A stretch of 64,000 nucleotides of DNA. Source: Nocardia exalbida NBRC 100660 (GTDB lineage: Bacteria > Actinomycetota > Actinomycetes > Mycobacteriales > Mycobacteriaceae). Positions 7,969 through 16,805 of this stretch are shown piece after piece. Within the stretch, counting starts at the first letter, position 1, and each line of letters opens with the position of its first letter. The stretch lies in the NCBI RefSeq assembly GCF_000308575.1, contig NZ_BAFZ01000068.1:1-64000 (forward strand). Direction: 5' to 3'. Under the pieces are notes generated by a model. It saw only the letters and a list, made by a program, of their open reading frames with translations. It did no database searches and had not been told where the DNA came from. The translations under genes were made by a program, and so were the position numbers.

Positions 7969-8642
7969 GGGCCGGGCTCGTCCACGCGTCCGCCCGGCTG
8001 CACCGTCCGGCGTTCACGGTCGCTCGACCGGGCGGCCAGGAAATCGTCGACGAGCCGCGCGCATTCGGCCGGGGTGGTCGGCGCGAGTCCGACCAGCCTG
8101 GCGAAGACAATCGGACCGACGAGCTGGGTCAGCGCCAGCGTCACGTCGAAATCGCCGAGTTGGGCGCGCACCTCCGGATCACCGAACAGCTGATCGAACG
8201 GCTTGCGGTACTGCTCGATGAGCCGCTGGCGCAGCGAGGTGAACGCCGGCCCCGCACCGGACGCGCCGCGCTCGCCGGTGGCCAGCCACGCCAGCGTGGA
8301 CATCTGCAACGGTGCCTCGTTGACGACCGCGGCCTGCCTGCTGAGCAATTCGGTGAGCCGTTGCCGCAGCGGACCATCCGGCGGCGCCTCGATGACCGGA
8401 GGGAGCAGCCGCTCGAGCGTGGCGGCGCGCAACTGTACGGCGTTGTCGAAATGCCGGTACAGCGTGGTGCGCGCGACCTTGGACATGGTCGTCACCGCTT
8501 CGACGGTGACCGCTTCCAGCCCACCGGATTTCAACAGCGCCGTCGCGGCGTCGAGCAGCCTGGCTCGGGAGCGCAGCTTGCGCGGATCGACCTCGGCACG
8601 GGGATCAGGGTGGTGCGGGGGCGGTTCTGCGGCACCGGTCAT
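7956..8642 (-). CDS. TetR family transcriptional regulator
   Basis: A 228-residue TetR-type repressor. The N-terminal DNA-binding domain covers about residues 22-70 with the helix-turn-helix VTTMSKVARTTLYRHF; the remaining part is the ligand-binding helical domain and ends in a disordered Arg/Pro/Gly-rich tail. It is divergent from the MFS efflux gene at 8746, the classic arrangement in which a TetR protein represses both itself and the pump. A 29-base imperfect palindrome in the shared intergenic region is a likely operator. Its 3' end abuts the cobN riboswitch, so readthrough into cobN is conceivable. The inducing ligand is unknown. Confidence 0.9.
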   Translation of the reverse strand: MTGAAEPPPHHPDPRAEVDPRKLRSRARLLDAATALLKSGGLEAVTVEAVTTMSKVARTTLYRHFDNAVQLRAATLERLLPPVIEAPPDGPLRQRLTELLSRQAAVVNEAPLQMSTLAWLATGERGASGAGPAFTSLRQRLIEQYRKPFDQLFGDPEVRAQLGDFDVTLALTQLVGPIVFARLVGLAPTTPAECARLVDDFLAARSSDRERRTVQPGGRVDEPGPNGR

Positions 8643-8695
8643 GGGTCGAACATTCCTCCTTCGCGACGCCTATCGCCACCCCGCCCACTTATGAT

Positions 8696-8724
8696 ACTGA
8701 TAGTAGCGTAGCGATACTGACAGT
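8696..8724. promoter_or_regulatory. Probable TetR operator
   Basis: The segment is an imperfect palindrome of the form ACTGnnAGTAnCG nnn CGnTACTnnCAGT, centred between the divergent tetR and MFS genes. The same bases can be read as direct repeats of GATACTGAYAG. Position and symmetry fit an operator for the adjacent TetR protein and the promoter of the pump. Confidence 0.6.
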
Positions 8725-8745
8725 TTTGTTCTGCCGGGAGGCGCC

Positions 8746-10341
8746 ATGGAGTCCACCACGAGACATTTGTCAGCCGCTCAGCGCTGGATGTTGACGATCT
8801 CCTGTGCCACCGTGGCCCTGGTCGTCGCGTCGATGGCGGCTCTGTACACCGCACTGCCGGAGATCGCCGCCGCCACCGGAGCCAGTCAGCAGCAGCTCAC
8901 CTGGATCATCGATGGGTACACCCTGGCGCTGGCCTGCCTGGTTCTTCCGGCGGGCGCGCTCGGCGACCGGTACGGGCGGCGCGCCGTCCTGATCATCGGG
9001 CTGTTCGTGTTCGCGGCGGCCTCGGCGACGCCCGTCCTGCTCGACACGCCCGGCTGGTTGATCGCGGGCCGGACGGTGGCCGGTGTGGGGGCGGCTCTGG
9101 TCATGCCCTCGACGCTGTCGCTGATCACCGCCGGATTTCCCGAGTCACGGCGCAGCAATGCCGTCGGGCTGTGGGCGGGTGTGGCCGGCGCGGGTGCGGT
9201 GCTGGGCATCCTCGGGTCGGGCCTGCTGCTGGAGCAGTGGTCGTGGGTGTCGATCCTGCTCGCCATGTCCATCGCGGGCCTGCTCCTGATGATCGCGGGG
9301 TTCACGCTGCCGGAATCGGTCGACCGGGCACGTCCCGCGGTGGACCTGTGGGGCGCGCTCACCTCGGCCGCGGCCGTCGGATCGCTGGTGGTGGCCGCGA
9401 TCGCGGCGCCCGAGCGCGGCTGGCTGGATCCGCTGGTGATCGGCACGGCCGTCGTCGCGGCGCTGGCGGCGGCGGCATTCGTGGTGGTGGAGACACGGGT
9501 GGCCCACCCCCTGCTGGATGTGCGCCTGTTCACCCATCGAGGCTTCGGTTCCGGCACCGCGGCGGTGACCCTCCAGTTCCTCGTGTGCTTCGGGACCTTC
9601 CTGCTGATGGTCCAGTTCCTGCAACTGATCCTCGGGTACGGGCCCCTGATGTCGGCGCTGGCGATGGCGCCGATGGTCGTGCCGATGGTGGCGATCTCCG
9701 CGGTGGCGCCCCGGCTGGCCGAACGGACCGGACTGCGGCTACCGCTGGCCGGCGGGCTGGTGATCATCGGGATCGCGCTCGTCGCGCTCTCCGGCCTCGA
9801 CGTCGACAGCACCTACGTCGATCTGCTCTGGCCGTTCCTGATCATGAGCAGCGGTATCGGACTGTGCACCGCACCCGCGACGGCCGCGATCATCGCGGGC
9901 ACCCCGGTGGAGAAGCACAGCGTCGCCGCCGCGGTGAACGACGCGGCACGCGAAGTGGGCGCGGCGGTCGGCATCGCCATCGCGGGCAGCATCCTGGCCG
10001 CCGGGTACAGCACCCGCATCGCGCCCGCCTTGCCGCAGGTGCCCGAACAGATTCGCGAACCGGTCGGCGACTCACTGGCCGCGGCGCTACAGGTCACCGA
10101 GCGGGTAGGCCCGCAAGCCGCGCCCCTGGCCGAGTTCGCCGAGTCCGCCTTCGTCTACGGCGCCCAGCAATCCGCGCTGGCGCTAGGCATTCTCACCCTC
10201 GTCGCCGCGATACCGATCAGTGTGTGGGCGCCCGGACGGTCGCGCGCGGAAGCGAAAACCAGTGGCCGAGCGGCCGGAAACGCAACCGACGACGCCGCGA
10301 TGACACCCGCGATGCCGCCGCAGCACGACCGAACAGCATGA
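8746..10341 (+). CDS. MFS multidrug exporter, DHA2/EmrB-QacA type
   Basis: A 531-residue drug:proton antiporter with about 14 hydrophobic segments, typical of the 14-TMS DHA2 family in the cytoplasmic membrane. The loop 2-3 signature GDRYGRR occupies residues 73-79, and WIIDGYTLALACLVLPAGAL precedes it as in QacA/EmrB relatives. The C-terminal tail (after about residue 495) is charged and disordered. The ATG follows GGGAGGCGCC. The gene is divergent from a TetR regulator and shares its putative operator, so it is probably induced by the compound it exports. The substrate cannot be predicted. Confidence 0.93.
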   Translation: MESTTRHLSAAQRWMLTISCATVALVVASMAALYTALPEIAAATGASQQQLTWIIDGYTLALACLVLPAGALGDRYGRRAVLIIGLFVFAAASATPVLLDTPGWLIAGRTVAGVGAALVMPSTLSLITAGFPESRRSNAVGLWAGVAGAGAVLGILGSGLLLEQWSWVSILLAMSIAGLLLMIAGFTLPESVDRARPAVDLWGALTSAAAVGSLVVAAIAAPERGWLDPLVIGTAVVAALAAAAFVVVETRVAHPLLDVRLFTHRGFGSGTAAVTLQFLVCFGTFLLMVQFLQLILGYGPLMSALAMAPMVVPMVAISAVAPRLAERTGLRLPLAGGLVIIGIALVALSGLDVDSTYVDLLWPFLIMSSGIGLCTAPATAAIIAGTPVEKHSVAAAVNDAAREVGAAVGIAIAGSILAAGYSTRIAPALPQVPEQIREPVGDSLAAALQVTERVGPQAAPLAEFAESAFVYGAQQSALALGILTLVAAIPISVWAPGRSRAEAKTSGRAAGNATDDAAMTPAMPPQHDRTA

Positions 10342-10429
10342 CACCGTCGCCGATGTGACAGCGGCACGCGAGACGATTGCGCGAACCCGATCCGGGTCGC
10401 CGAACGGTCCCCGGCTGCACGCACCGCAT

Positions 10430-10871
10430 CTACACCAGGTCGGCGTTCCCGTCGATCACCTTGAGGTGGTAGTGGAATCGGTTGACCCGCCACCCGTCCG
10501 CCGTGCGTTCGACGCCGAGGGAGTAGCTGCCGACGAAAGGTGCGGGTTTTGCCCTCGACTGCGGCGTTCTTGACGTGCACCGCGATGGCGTCCGCGTGCA
10601 CGCGCGCCGTGTCACCGTTCAGATCGATGAGATGGTTGCCCGACTGATGGTGCACCCCGTCGAGGTCGGCGAGCCCGGTGCGCCAATCCGCGATGATGTC
10701 GGCGGCGGCCCGTTCCCCGACCGGCCCCCCGAAGCCGCCGTCGAAATCCACACTCGGCGTGAAGACCTCGGCCGCCAAGTCTTCCCAGCGCTTCTGATCG
10801 GTGTACACGAACATTTTGGTGATCACGTCGATGATGGCGAGCCGGTCGGCGAGCGTGGAGATTTCGGACAT
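10430..10871 (-). pseudogene. SnoaL-like (NTF2-fold) protein, frameshifted
   Basis: The N-terminal part starts MSEISTLADRLAIIDVITKM and continues DGVHHQSGNHLIDLNGDTAR in the frame from 10871. Near 10536-10538 the sense shifts to another frame that reads FVGSYSLGVERTADGWRVNR and ends at 10430. Joining the two by removing one T from CCTTTC (AAA on the plus strand at 10536-10538) restores a normal SnoaL-like protein of about 146 residues. Without the shift, the first frame runs into Arg-rich nonsense. The gene is therefore disrupted, or the base is a sequencing error. SnoaL-like proteins include polyketide cyclases and many of unknown role. It starts ten bases after the stop of the methyltransferase gene and is probably co-transcribed with it. 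Confidence 0.7.
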
Positions 10872-10880
10872 ACGGCGACC

Positions 10881-11681
10881 TTAGTCGGCGCGTGCGTGCC
10901 CGGTCTTGCGGACCATCCCGCCCAGCAGCACCAGTCCGGTGTCCGGAAGATCGTCGTCGAGCCACTGTTGCAGCGGAACAACACCGGGACCGATCATTTC
11001 GAAGCCCTGGAAGAACGACTCCACCACGGCCGCAGACCGATAGACCACCTGGGCCGAGGAGTTGGCGGTATCCGACGACGACTGCGTGATGAAGTCCGGA
11101 TCGCTGTCGGCGGAGCCGTGGGTGAACGCCAGGTGGCTTCCCGGCGCCATGGCCGTACCGAGGCGGGCGACGATCCCGGCCGGGTCCTCGTCGTCCATCA
11201 CGAAGTGCAGGACCCCGACGAGCGTGATCGCCACCGGTTCGCCGAAGTCGATCACCCCTTCGTTGCGCAGCCGATCGAGAATGTGGTCCGGCCTGCGCAC
11301 GTCGCCCAGCATGGCCGTGACCCCCTCGGCTCCGGCGAGCAGGGCGCCGCAGTGCGCGTACACGACCGGGTCGAAATCGATGTACGCCACCCGCGCCGAT
11401 GGATCGACCTTGCGGGCGACCTCGTGCACGTTCGGTGAGGTCGGGATACCCGCGCCGAGATCGATGAACTGCCGGATCCCCGCCTCGGCGGCCAGCTCGA
11501 CCGCCCGCACCAGGAACTTCCGACTGAACCAGGCCAACGTGCGGGTGTCCGGTGCGATGGACAGCATCCGGTGCGCGACCACCCGGTCGACCTCGTAGTT
11601 GTCCTTGCCGCCCAGCAGATAGTCGTATACCCGGGCGGAATTCGGCAGATTCGGATCGACGCCCCGCGGTGCTCGCTCCAT
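10881..11681 (-). CDS. SAM-dependent methyltransferase, DUF574 family
   Basis: A 266-residue member of the actinobacterial S-adenosylmethionine methyltransferase family formerly DUF574. Recognisable parts are the N-terminal PNSARVYDYLLGGKDNYEVD, the SAM-binding FIDLGAGIPTSPNVHEVAR, the acidic end of strand 2 in VAYIDFDPVV, and LVGVLHFVMDDEDPAGIVAR. The substrate is not known for this family. The ATG at 11681 is used; a GTG at 11690 is an alternative because GGGAGGT lies just before it. Upstream on the same strand is a MetE-like protein, and directly downstream is the frameshifted SnoaL-like gene, so these three may form one transcript. Confidence 0.88.
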   Translation of the reverse strand: MERAPRGVDPNLPNSARVYDYLLGGKDNYEVDRVVAHRMLSIAPDTRTLAWFSRKFLVRAVELAAEAGIRQFIDLGAGIPTSPNVHEVARKVDPSARVAYIDFDPVVYAHCGALLAGAEGVTAMLGDVRRPDHILDRLRNEGVIDFGEPVAITLVGVLHFVMDDEDPAGIVARLGTAMAPGSHLAFTHGSADSDPDFITQSSSDTANSSAQVVYRSAAVVESFFQGFEMIGPGVVPLQQWLDDDLPDTGLVLLGGMVRKTGHARAD

Positions 11682-11802
11682 GCCGCACACCGTACCTCCC
11701 CGATCACTCCGGTCGGGTTCGTAACGAATTGTCCCTTCCGTCGCCGCCGTTCGTTCCGGCGCAGCGAACATTTGCCGGTCGTAAGCGCTGCGGGAGAGTG
11801 AA

Positions 11803-12882
11803 TTACCGTTGCGTCCCGGACTCGGTCGCCGCCGCGAGCACCTCGGCCCTCGCCATGAGCAGGTCCGCCACCGGGCGGGGGCGACGGCCCAGACCGCACG
11901 CGCAGGCGACTCCGTCGACCGGGCGGCCCAGCGCATTCTCCAGAGTCCGCAACGTCTCCAACTGCTGTGCCTCGGTAGGAACATCGTGCACCAACCCGGC
12001 ATAGAAATCGGTGCCCGCCGCCAAAGCCAGATCCGCCAGCGGCGCATAGAATTCCGGATCGGCCGATGGCGGTATGTCGCCCGCCGCGACCGGGCCGTGC
12101 ACGAATTGCAGGATGCGCCCCTGCGGCCAATGCCGGACGACGGAATTGGCCAAATCGACCAGCGGCCGGGCATCACGCAACCTTCCCCGGGCTTTGTTGC
12201 GCAGGCTGCCGAGGCACAGGTGCACCCCGAAACGGGTCCCCTCGGGAGCGGCCGCGGCCAGCGCGGCGATTCCCTCGCCCAGTCCCAGCGCCCGATCGAC
12301 CAGCCGGTGCGACGGTTGCGCCCTGGCCGTGAGCACCAGTTCCGCGGTGGCCTCCAACTGCACGACCACGTCGTCGCCGGCCAGCGCGCGGATGGCCGCG
12401 ATCTCGCGCACGGTGGCGTCGAAGAAGGCTCGGCGATGGCGCCGCAGACCGGCGGCTCCCATGGCGACGAACGTCAGGGTGAAGTCGGTCGGCATGCCGA
12501 TCTGGAGCGCGAGACCGGGCACCTCGCGCACGCCACGCAGTTCGCGGAGAATCGGCAGTGCCTCGTCGGCCTCCCGGAGATATCCGAGATCCATGGCTTC
12601 CCCGCGCAATTCGGCGCCGCGAGCGACGCGATGAATCGTCCGGTCCCGGCTCGACCGCCACGTCCCCGGCTTCTTCACCGCCAGGACACCCTGGCCGACC
12701 AAATCTTCGATGATCGGCTGGATGTAGAACTCGTAGCGCCGCGTCTCCCCGGTCGGCAGGGTACGCAGCCGCGCCCCCGCGCTGTCCAGCATGGCCTTCA
12801 TCGCGACGTCCGTGCTCTCGGCCGGAAAGCTTCCGACGAAGTGCACCGTTCGCGTACCCGCCCCTTGTCTCGTCGCACCCAT
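11803..12882 (-). CDS. MetE/UROD-fold protein, putative zinc methyltransferase
   Basis: A 359-residue protein that looks like the C-terminal barrel of cobalamin-independent methionine synthase and its stand-alone relatives. HLCLGS (within FGVHLCLGSLRN) and CACGLGRR near the C terminus occupy the places of the zinc-binding His-x-Cys and final Cys of MetE. LPTGETRRYEFYIQ near residue 45 resembles the substrate-facing start of such barrels. A methyl transfer to a thiol is therefore plausible, but substrate and donor are unknown and it is too short to be full MetE. The ATG at 12882 follows GAGGAGCGCGGG and is preferred over a GTG at 12903. The neighbouring DUF574 methyltransferase suggests a shared methyl-transfer role, which is inference. 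Confidence 0.65.
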   Translation of the reverse strand: MGATRQGAGTRTVHFVGSFPAESTDVAMKAMLDSAGARLRTLPTGETRRYEFYIQPIIEDLVGQGVLAVKKPGTWRSSRDRTIHRVARGAELRGEAMDLGYLREADEALPILRELRGVREVPGLALQIGMPTDFTLTFVAMGAAGLRRHRRAFFDATVREIAAIRALAGDDVVVQLEATAELVLTARAQPSHRLVDRALGLGEGIAALAAAAPEGTRFGVHLCLGSLRNKARGRLRDARPLVDLANSVVRHWPQGRILQFVHGPVAAGDIPPSADPEFYAPLADLALAAGTDFYAGLVHDVPTEAQQLETLRTLENALGRPVDGVACACGLGRRPRPVADLLMARAEVLAAATESGTQR

Positions 12883-13064
12883 GTTCCCGCGCTCCTCGTT
12901 CACCGCGTCGTCCCGGGCATCCGCGCTCCCGACGCGATATCGGGGGCGGCCGGGTGCACGCGTGCGGCATCAACTATGCGATAGCCACCGAACATTGTGT
13001 GCGGTATCGTCATTCGCCGATAGTCACCAGGCATGACCGGCTCCGGCTCGGAAGGCATTCGGCC

Positions 13065-13430
13065 ATGAAGAAGCTCTACGCCCGCATGATGAAGGCCGCC
13101 TGCCCCATCGACCCGGAGATGATGGAGACGACGGTGCCGTTCCTGCAACACGAGATCGTGCCGCATGCCATGGCCGATCACGGCGCCCGGCAGATCTTCT
13201 TCTTCGTCGATCGGCAGGACAACACCGTCTGCTCGATCACGATCTACGACACGCGCGAAGACCTCGACAACGCGATGCGCGAAGCCGACAGCGAGTACCG
13301 ATTCGCCAGTCTCGCCGCGCTGGGGTGCACCGCCATCGACGCCCGCTCGTTCGAGGTCGTCGCCGGAGCGGTCGACGACGAGGCGGCCGAGTTCGACTTC
13401 GCTACATTCGTTCCGCCGGTGCACGATTGA
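13065..13430 (+). CDS. Small protein of unknown function
   Basis: A 121-residue protein I do not recognise. It has no signal peptide or membrane segment. The middle, QIFFFVDRQDNTVCSITIYD followed by TREDLDNAMREA, suggests alternating beta strands and a helix as in small dimeric alpha/beta (ABM-like) folds, which would be compatible with a monooxygenase-like or regulatory role, but this is weak. Two early Met-rich turns (LYARMMKAACPIDPEMMETT) are distinctive. The ATG at 13065 is preceded by GGAAGG; the upstream open extension to 12954 lacks this support. It is divergent from the MetE-like gene and is followed by an exported hydrolase on the same strand. Confidence 0.6.
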   Translation: MKKLYARMMKAACPIDPEMMETTVPFLQHEIVPHAMADHGARQIFFFVDRQDNTVCSITIYDTREDLDNAMREADSEYRFASLAALGCTAIDARSFEVVAGAVDDEAAEFDFATFVPPVHD

Positions 13431-13520
13431 CTGCCGGAGTCCCGAAATCCATTGCCGCAACAGCTGTTGTCACATCTTTTCGGGCGCGGCTCGGGTCGTC
13501 GACGACAGCTATTGCGCGCC

Positions 13521-14567
13521 ATGACATTCGGGCATAGCCTGCGTCGCGTGCGAACCTCGCTACGGTCGATCGTCGCGTCCGCGGCCGCGATCCTGCTCTG
13601 CCTGACACCCGGTACCGCCCACGCCGACGACACCGCGCCGGGCCGTTGCGAAGCGGTTTCCCTTCCGGTGCCGCTCGGGGAAATGGCCGGTTCCTTGTGC
13701 ACTCCCGCGACGGGCGGCACCGATACCGTCATGGTGCTGATCGCGGGCTCCAACTACAACCACACCTACTGGGATTTCCCCTACGCGCCGGAGACCTACA
13801 ACTTCCGGCGCGCGATGAACGCCGCGGGCATCGCGACGCTGGTGGTCGACCGGCTCGGCAACGGTGCGAGCACCAGGCCGCCGAGCACGCAGGTCACGGC
13901 GACGGTTTCCGCTCGCGCCCTGCACGACATCGTGCAGGCGCTGCGCCGGGGACTAGCGGGCGCACCGCCCTTCGGCAAGGTCGTCACCGGAGGCCATTCG
14001 CTCAGCTCGGGCATCGACGTCCTGGAGGCGACCACGTACCAGGACGTCGACGGCGTCCTGCTCACCGGCTTCTCCCACGCACTCAACGTGCCCGAAGTCC
14101 TCGGCGTGATCTCGACCTACCACCAAGCCGCCGAGGATCCGCGCTTCGCCGGGCACGGCTTCGACCCCGGCTACCTGACCACTCGGCCCGGTACCCGCGC
14201 GGGCGACTTCTTCGCCCCCGAGACGGCCGATCCCGAAGTACTCGCCGTCGACGAAGCGACCAAGGAAGTCTTCTCGCCCACGGAATATCCCGACGGTTTG
14301 ACCTCCACCCTCCCGCCGATGACCAACTTCATCGACGTCCCGGTGCTGGTCGTCAACGGCAGTCTGGACCGGCTCTCCTGCGGCCCCGGCTACGCCGTCT
14401 GCGCGGATGCCGAAACCTTGCGCGCCACCGAAGCGCCGTTCTTCGGCCCGGCGGCACGACTGCGCACGTACGTATTGCCCGGCAGCGGGCACTCGGTGAA
14501 TCTCGCGCGCAACACCGCGGAGTATCGAGCCGCCGTCATCGACTGGGTGCGTTCGATCGGCGGGTGA
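13521..14567 (+). CDS. Exported alpha/beta hydrolase
   Basis: A serine hydrolase of about 348 residues with an N-terminal signal peptide (SLRSIVASAAAILLCLTPGT, then AHA before the probable cleavage). The nucleophile elbow is GGHSLSSG; the likely acid is in VVNGSLDRLSCG and the catalytic His in LPGSGHSVN. Paired Cys residues (GRCEAV and GSLCTP; SCGPGYAVC) suggest disulfides, fitting a secreted location. The substrate is not evident; related exported hydrolases act on esters or lipids. The start is uncertain: ATG 13521 is given, while GTG 13548 also yields a good signal peptide and ATG-equivalent 13452 seems too far upstream. It ends 48 bases before cobG, so cobG may share its transcript. Confidence 0.82.
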   Translation: MTFGHSLRRVRTSLRSIVASAAAILLCLTPGTAHADDTAPGRCEAVSLPVPLGEMAGSLCTPATGGTDTVMVLIAGSNYNHTYWDFPYAPETYNFRRAMNAAGIATLVVDRLGNGASTRPPSTQVTATVSARALHDIVQALRRGLAGAPPFGKVVTGGHSLSSGIDVLEATTYQDVDGVLLTGFSHALNVPEVLGVISTYHQAAEDPRFAGHGFDPGYLTTRPGTRAGDFFAPETADPEVLAVDEATKEVFSPTEYPDGLTSTLPPMTNFIDVPVLVVNGSLDRLSCGPGYAVCADAETLRATEAPFFGPAARLRTYVLPGSGHSVNLARNTAEYRAAVIDWVRSIGG

Positions 14568-14615
14568 CCGGCCGTTCGCTGTGCCGGGCTCGCGCGTCCG
14601 TAGGCTGGATGCGCT

Positions 14616-15803
14616 ATGACACGACGTGCTCCTGACTCCTGCCCGGGCGTGCTGCGGCTGCACGAGGCCGCCGACGGTCCGCTGGCACGAATCCGCGTGC
14701 CCGGCGGTCGCCTGGATCCCGCCCAGGTGCAGGCGCTGGCCGAGGCCGCGCTCGACCTGGCGGACGGGAACATCGAGCTCACCTCCCGAGGCAACCTCCA
14801 ATTACGCCGGGTGCGCGACGCCGGGACGCTGACCGCACGGCTCGCGGCCGCGGGCCTCCTGCCGAGCACCACGCACGAACGGGTGCGCAACATCATCGCC
14901 TCGCCGCTGTCCGGCCGGATCGGCGGCCTCGCGGACGTGCAACCCCTGGTTCCCGCGCTGGACACCGGCCTGCTCGCGTCGCCGCGGCTGGCCGGCCTGC
15001 CCGGCCGGGTGCTGTTCACCCTCGACGACGGACGCGGCGATGTCAGTGGGCTCGGCCCAGACATCGGGGTACACGCGACCGGGACCGACGAGTTCGCCCT
15101 GCTGCTCGCAGGCGGCGACAGCGGCCTGCGGCTCCGCGCCGCCGACGCGGTCGACGTCGCGCTCGCCGCCGCGCACGCGTTCCTGGACCTGCGCGGCGAC
15201 GACGCGGGCCGCTGGCGGTTGCACGAGATCGAACACGGCGCCGAACGCGTCGTCGATCGACTCGGCCAGTCCCCGACCGCCGAAAGGCTCGAATTCTCCA
15301 CCGGACAGCGCGTTCCGATCGGATGGCTGGAGCAGGACAACGGATCGGTCGCGCTCGGTGCGGGCGTGCGCCTCGGCTCGCTGCCCGCCCGCACCGCCGA
15401 GTTCCTCGCCGCGGTGGAGCGACCGGTCTTCGTCACGCCGTGGCGCAGCCTGGTGATCACCGACCTGGCGGAGTGGGCCGCCGAACAGGTGGTGCGCGTG
15501 CTGGCGCCGATGGGTTTGATCTTCGACGCCGACTCGCCGTGGCTGCTGGTCAGCGCCTGCGCCGGACAGCCCGGCTGCGCGAAGTCGCATACCGACGTCC
15601 GGGCCGATGCGGCCGACGCGGTCGACACCGGACGCGTGCTGCCCGGGGCGGCCGACCCGGTCGCAGGCCCGCGGACGATCCCCGCGACCGACGTCACCGT
15701 GGCCGGGCGTCAGCACTGGTCGGGGTGCGAGCGCCGCTGCGGCCGCCCGCAGGGCGAGGTCACCGACATCGTCGCGACCGACGCGGGTTATCGCGTCGAT
15801 TGA
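14616..15803 (+). CDS. cobG: Precorrin-3B synthase CobG
   Basis: A 395-residue nitrite/sulfite reductase-like protein acting in aerobic cobalamin synthesis: CobG uses oxygen and an iron-sulfur cluster to hydroxylate precorrin-3A to precorrin-3B before ring contraction. Two ferredoxin-like half-domains are visible, with ELTSRGNLQLR near residue 55. The cluster cysteines are Cys315 and Cys321 (CAGQPGC) and Cys371 and Cys375 (CERRC). The order cobG, cobH, cobIJ matches the Rv2064-Rv2066 order in M. tuberculosis, but here a dimethylargininase/Lrp pair is inserted between cobG and cobH. No riboswitch was seen in its short 48-base leader. Confidence 0.95.
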   Translation: MTRRAPDSCPGVLRLHEAADGPLARIRVPGGRLDPAQVQALAEAALDLADGNIELTSRGNLQLRRVRDAGTLTARLAAAGLLPSTTHERVRNIIASPLSGRIGGLADVQPLVPALDTGLLASPRLAGLPGRVLFTLDDGRGDVSGLGPDIGVHATGTDEFALLLAGGDSGLRLRAADAVDVALAAAHAFLDLRGDDAGRWRLHEIEHGAERVVDRLGQSPTAERLEFSTGQRVPIGWLEQDNGSVALGAGVRLGSLPARTAEFLAAVERPVFVTPWRSLVITDLAEWAAEQVVRVLAPMGLIFDADSPWLLVSACAGQPGCAKSHTDVRADAADAVDTGRVLPGAADPVAGPRTIPATDVTVAGRQHWSGCERRCGRPQGEVTDIVATDAGYRVD

Positions 15804-15824
15804 CCCTCCGGCGGCACCGGCCGG

Positions 15825-16670
15825 TCACCTGCCGTGGATCTCGAGCGTGCAGCACTTGACCGAGCCGCCTGCCTTCAGCAACTCGGACATCTCGATCCCC
15901 ACCGGATGGTAGCCCCGGGCGCGCAGGGCTTCGCTCAGGTCGGTGGCCGCGCTGCTGAGGAAGACGTGGAAACCGTCGCAGACTCCGTTCAACCCGAGCA
16001 CCGCGGCGTCCGCGTCGGTGGCCACGATCGCGTCGGGATAGAGCGCGGCGAGCACCGCGCGCGCCGCCGGGCTGAAGGCGGGCGGGTAGTAGGCGATGGT
16101 TTCGGCGTCCAGCGGAAGCAGCACCGTGTCCAGGTGGTAGAAGCGCGGATCGACCAGTTCCAGCGACACCACGGGCAGCCCGAAGTGGCGCGACACCTCC
16201 TCGTGCGCGGCGAGCGAGCTGCGAAAACCCGTTCCGGCCAACAGCCGGTCACCGACCAGGAGGAAGTCGCCTTCGCCTTCGTTGCATTCCGCGGCGGCCA
16301 CCAGATTCGGCAAGCCGTATCCGGCGAGCCAGGCGTGGTAGGCCGGGCCTTCGGCGGCGCGCTCCGGGTGCGTGAAGCGGGCCGACATGGCGCGGTCGCC
16401 GACGATCAGTCCGCCGTTGGCGGCGAACACCATGTCGGGCAGGCCCGCGACGCCGGGCACCACCTCGACGGTGTGTCCGTGTTCGGCGTAGGTGGCGCGC
16501 AATGTCTCCCACTGCGTCAGGGCCAGCGCGCGGTCGACGGGCTCGGCGGGATTCATCCAGGGATTGATGGCGTAGGCGACCTCGAAATGATCGGGACGGC
16601 ACATCACGAACCGGCGCGGCGACGAACGGCGGGCGGCGGACTCGACAGGGAGGGTGGCTACAGAGGTCAA
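15825..16670 (-). CDS. Dimethylarginine dimethylaminohydrolase / arginine deiminase-like protein
   Basis: A 281-residue guanidino-group-modifying hydrolase of the DDAH type, which releases dimethylamine (or ammonia) from methylated arginine to give citrulline. The start of the fold, RRFVMCRPDHFEVAYAINPW, is diagnostic, followed by DMVFAANGGLIV, the acidic NEGEGDFLL and the catalytic His in RFYHLDTVLL. The nucleophile is Cys273 or Cys274 in GGSVKCCTLEIHG at the C terminus. The TTG at 16670 follows GGGAGTTCC and gives the normal family length. It is divergent from an Lrp/AsnC regulator, the common actinobacterial pairing; the usual third partner, ornithine aminotransferase, is absent here. It lies inside the cob gene series without an obvious link to it. 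Confidence 0.88.
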   Translation of the reverse strand: MTSVATLPVESAARRSSPRRFVMCRPDHFEVAYAINPWMNPAEPVDRALALTQWETLRATYAEHGHTVEVVPGVAGLPDMVFAANGGLIVGDRAMSARFTHPERAAEGPAYHAWLAGYGLPNLVAAAECNEGEGDFLLVGDRLLAGTGFRSSLAAHEEVSRHFGLPVVSLELVDPRFYHLDTVLLPLDAETIAYYPPAFSPAARAVLAALYPDAIVATDADAAVLGLNGVCDGFHVFLSSAATDLSEALRARGYHPVGIEMSELLKAGGSVKCCTLEIHGR

Positions 16671-16702
16671 CGGAACTCCCGGGTGAGCGTGGTTTTTCGG
16701 CT

Positions 16703-16778
16703 GATTCGACGGTAAAGGGCCTAGCATTGCGCCAGAAATGACGATTCGTTGCGCATATCGGCCAAGAAACGGCGAATC
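16703..16778. promoter_or_regulatory. Candidate Lrp binding sites in divergent promoter
   Basis: Three copies of one hexamer lie between the dimethylargininase and Lrp genes: GATTCG at 16703 and 16743 and its inverse CGAATC at 16773. Short repeated AT-containing half-sites in a divergent promoter fit cooperative Lrp binding. This is suggestive only. Confidence 0.35.
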
Positions 16779-16805
16779 ATTGCTTCCATAACGAGAAGGT
16801 GTGAT

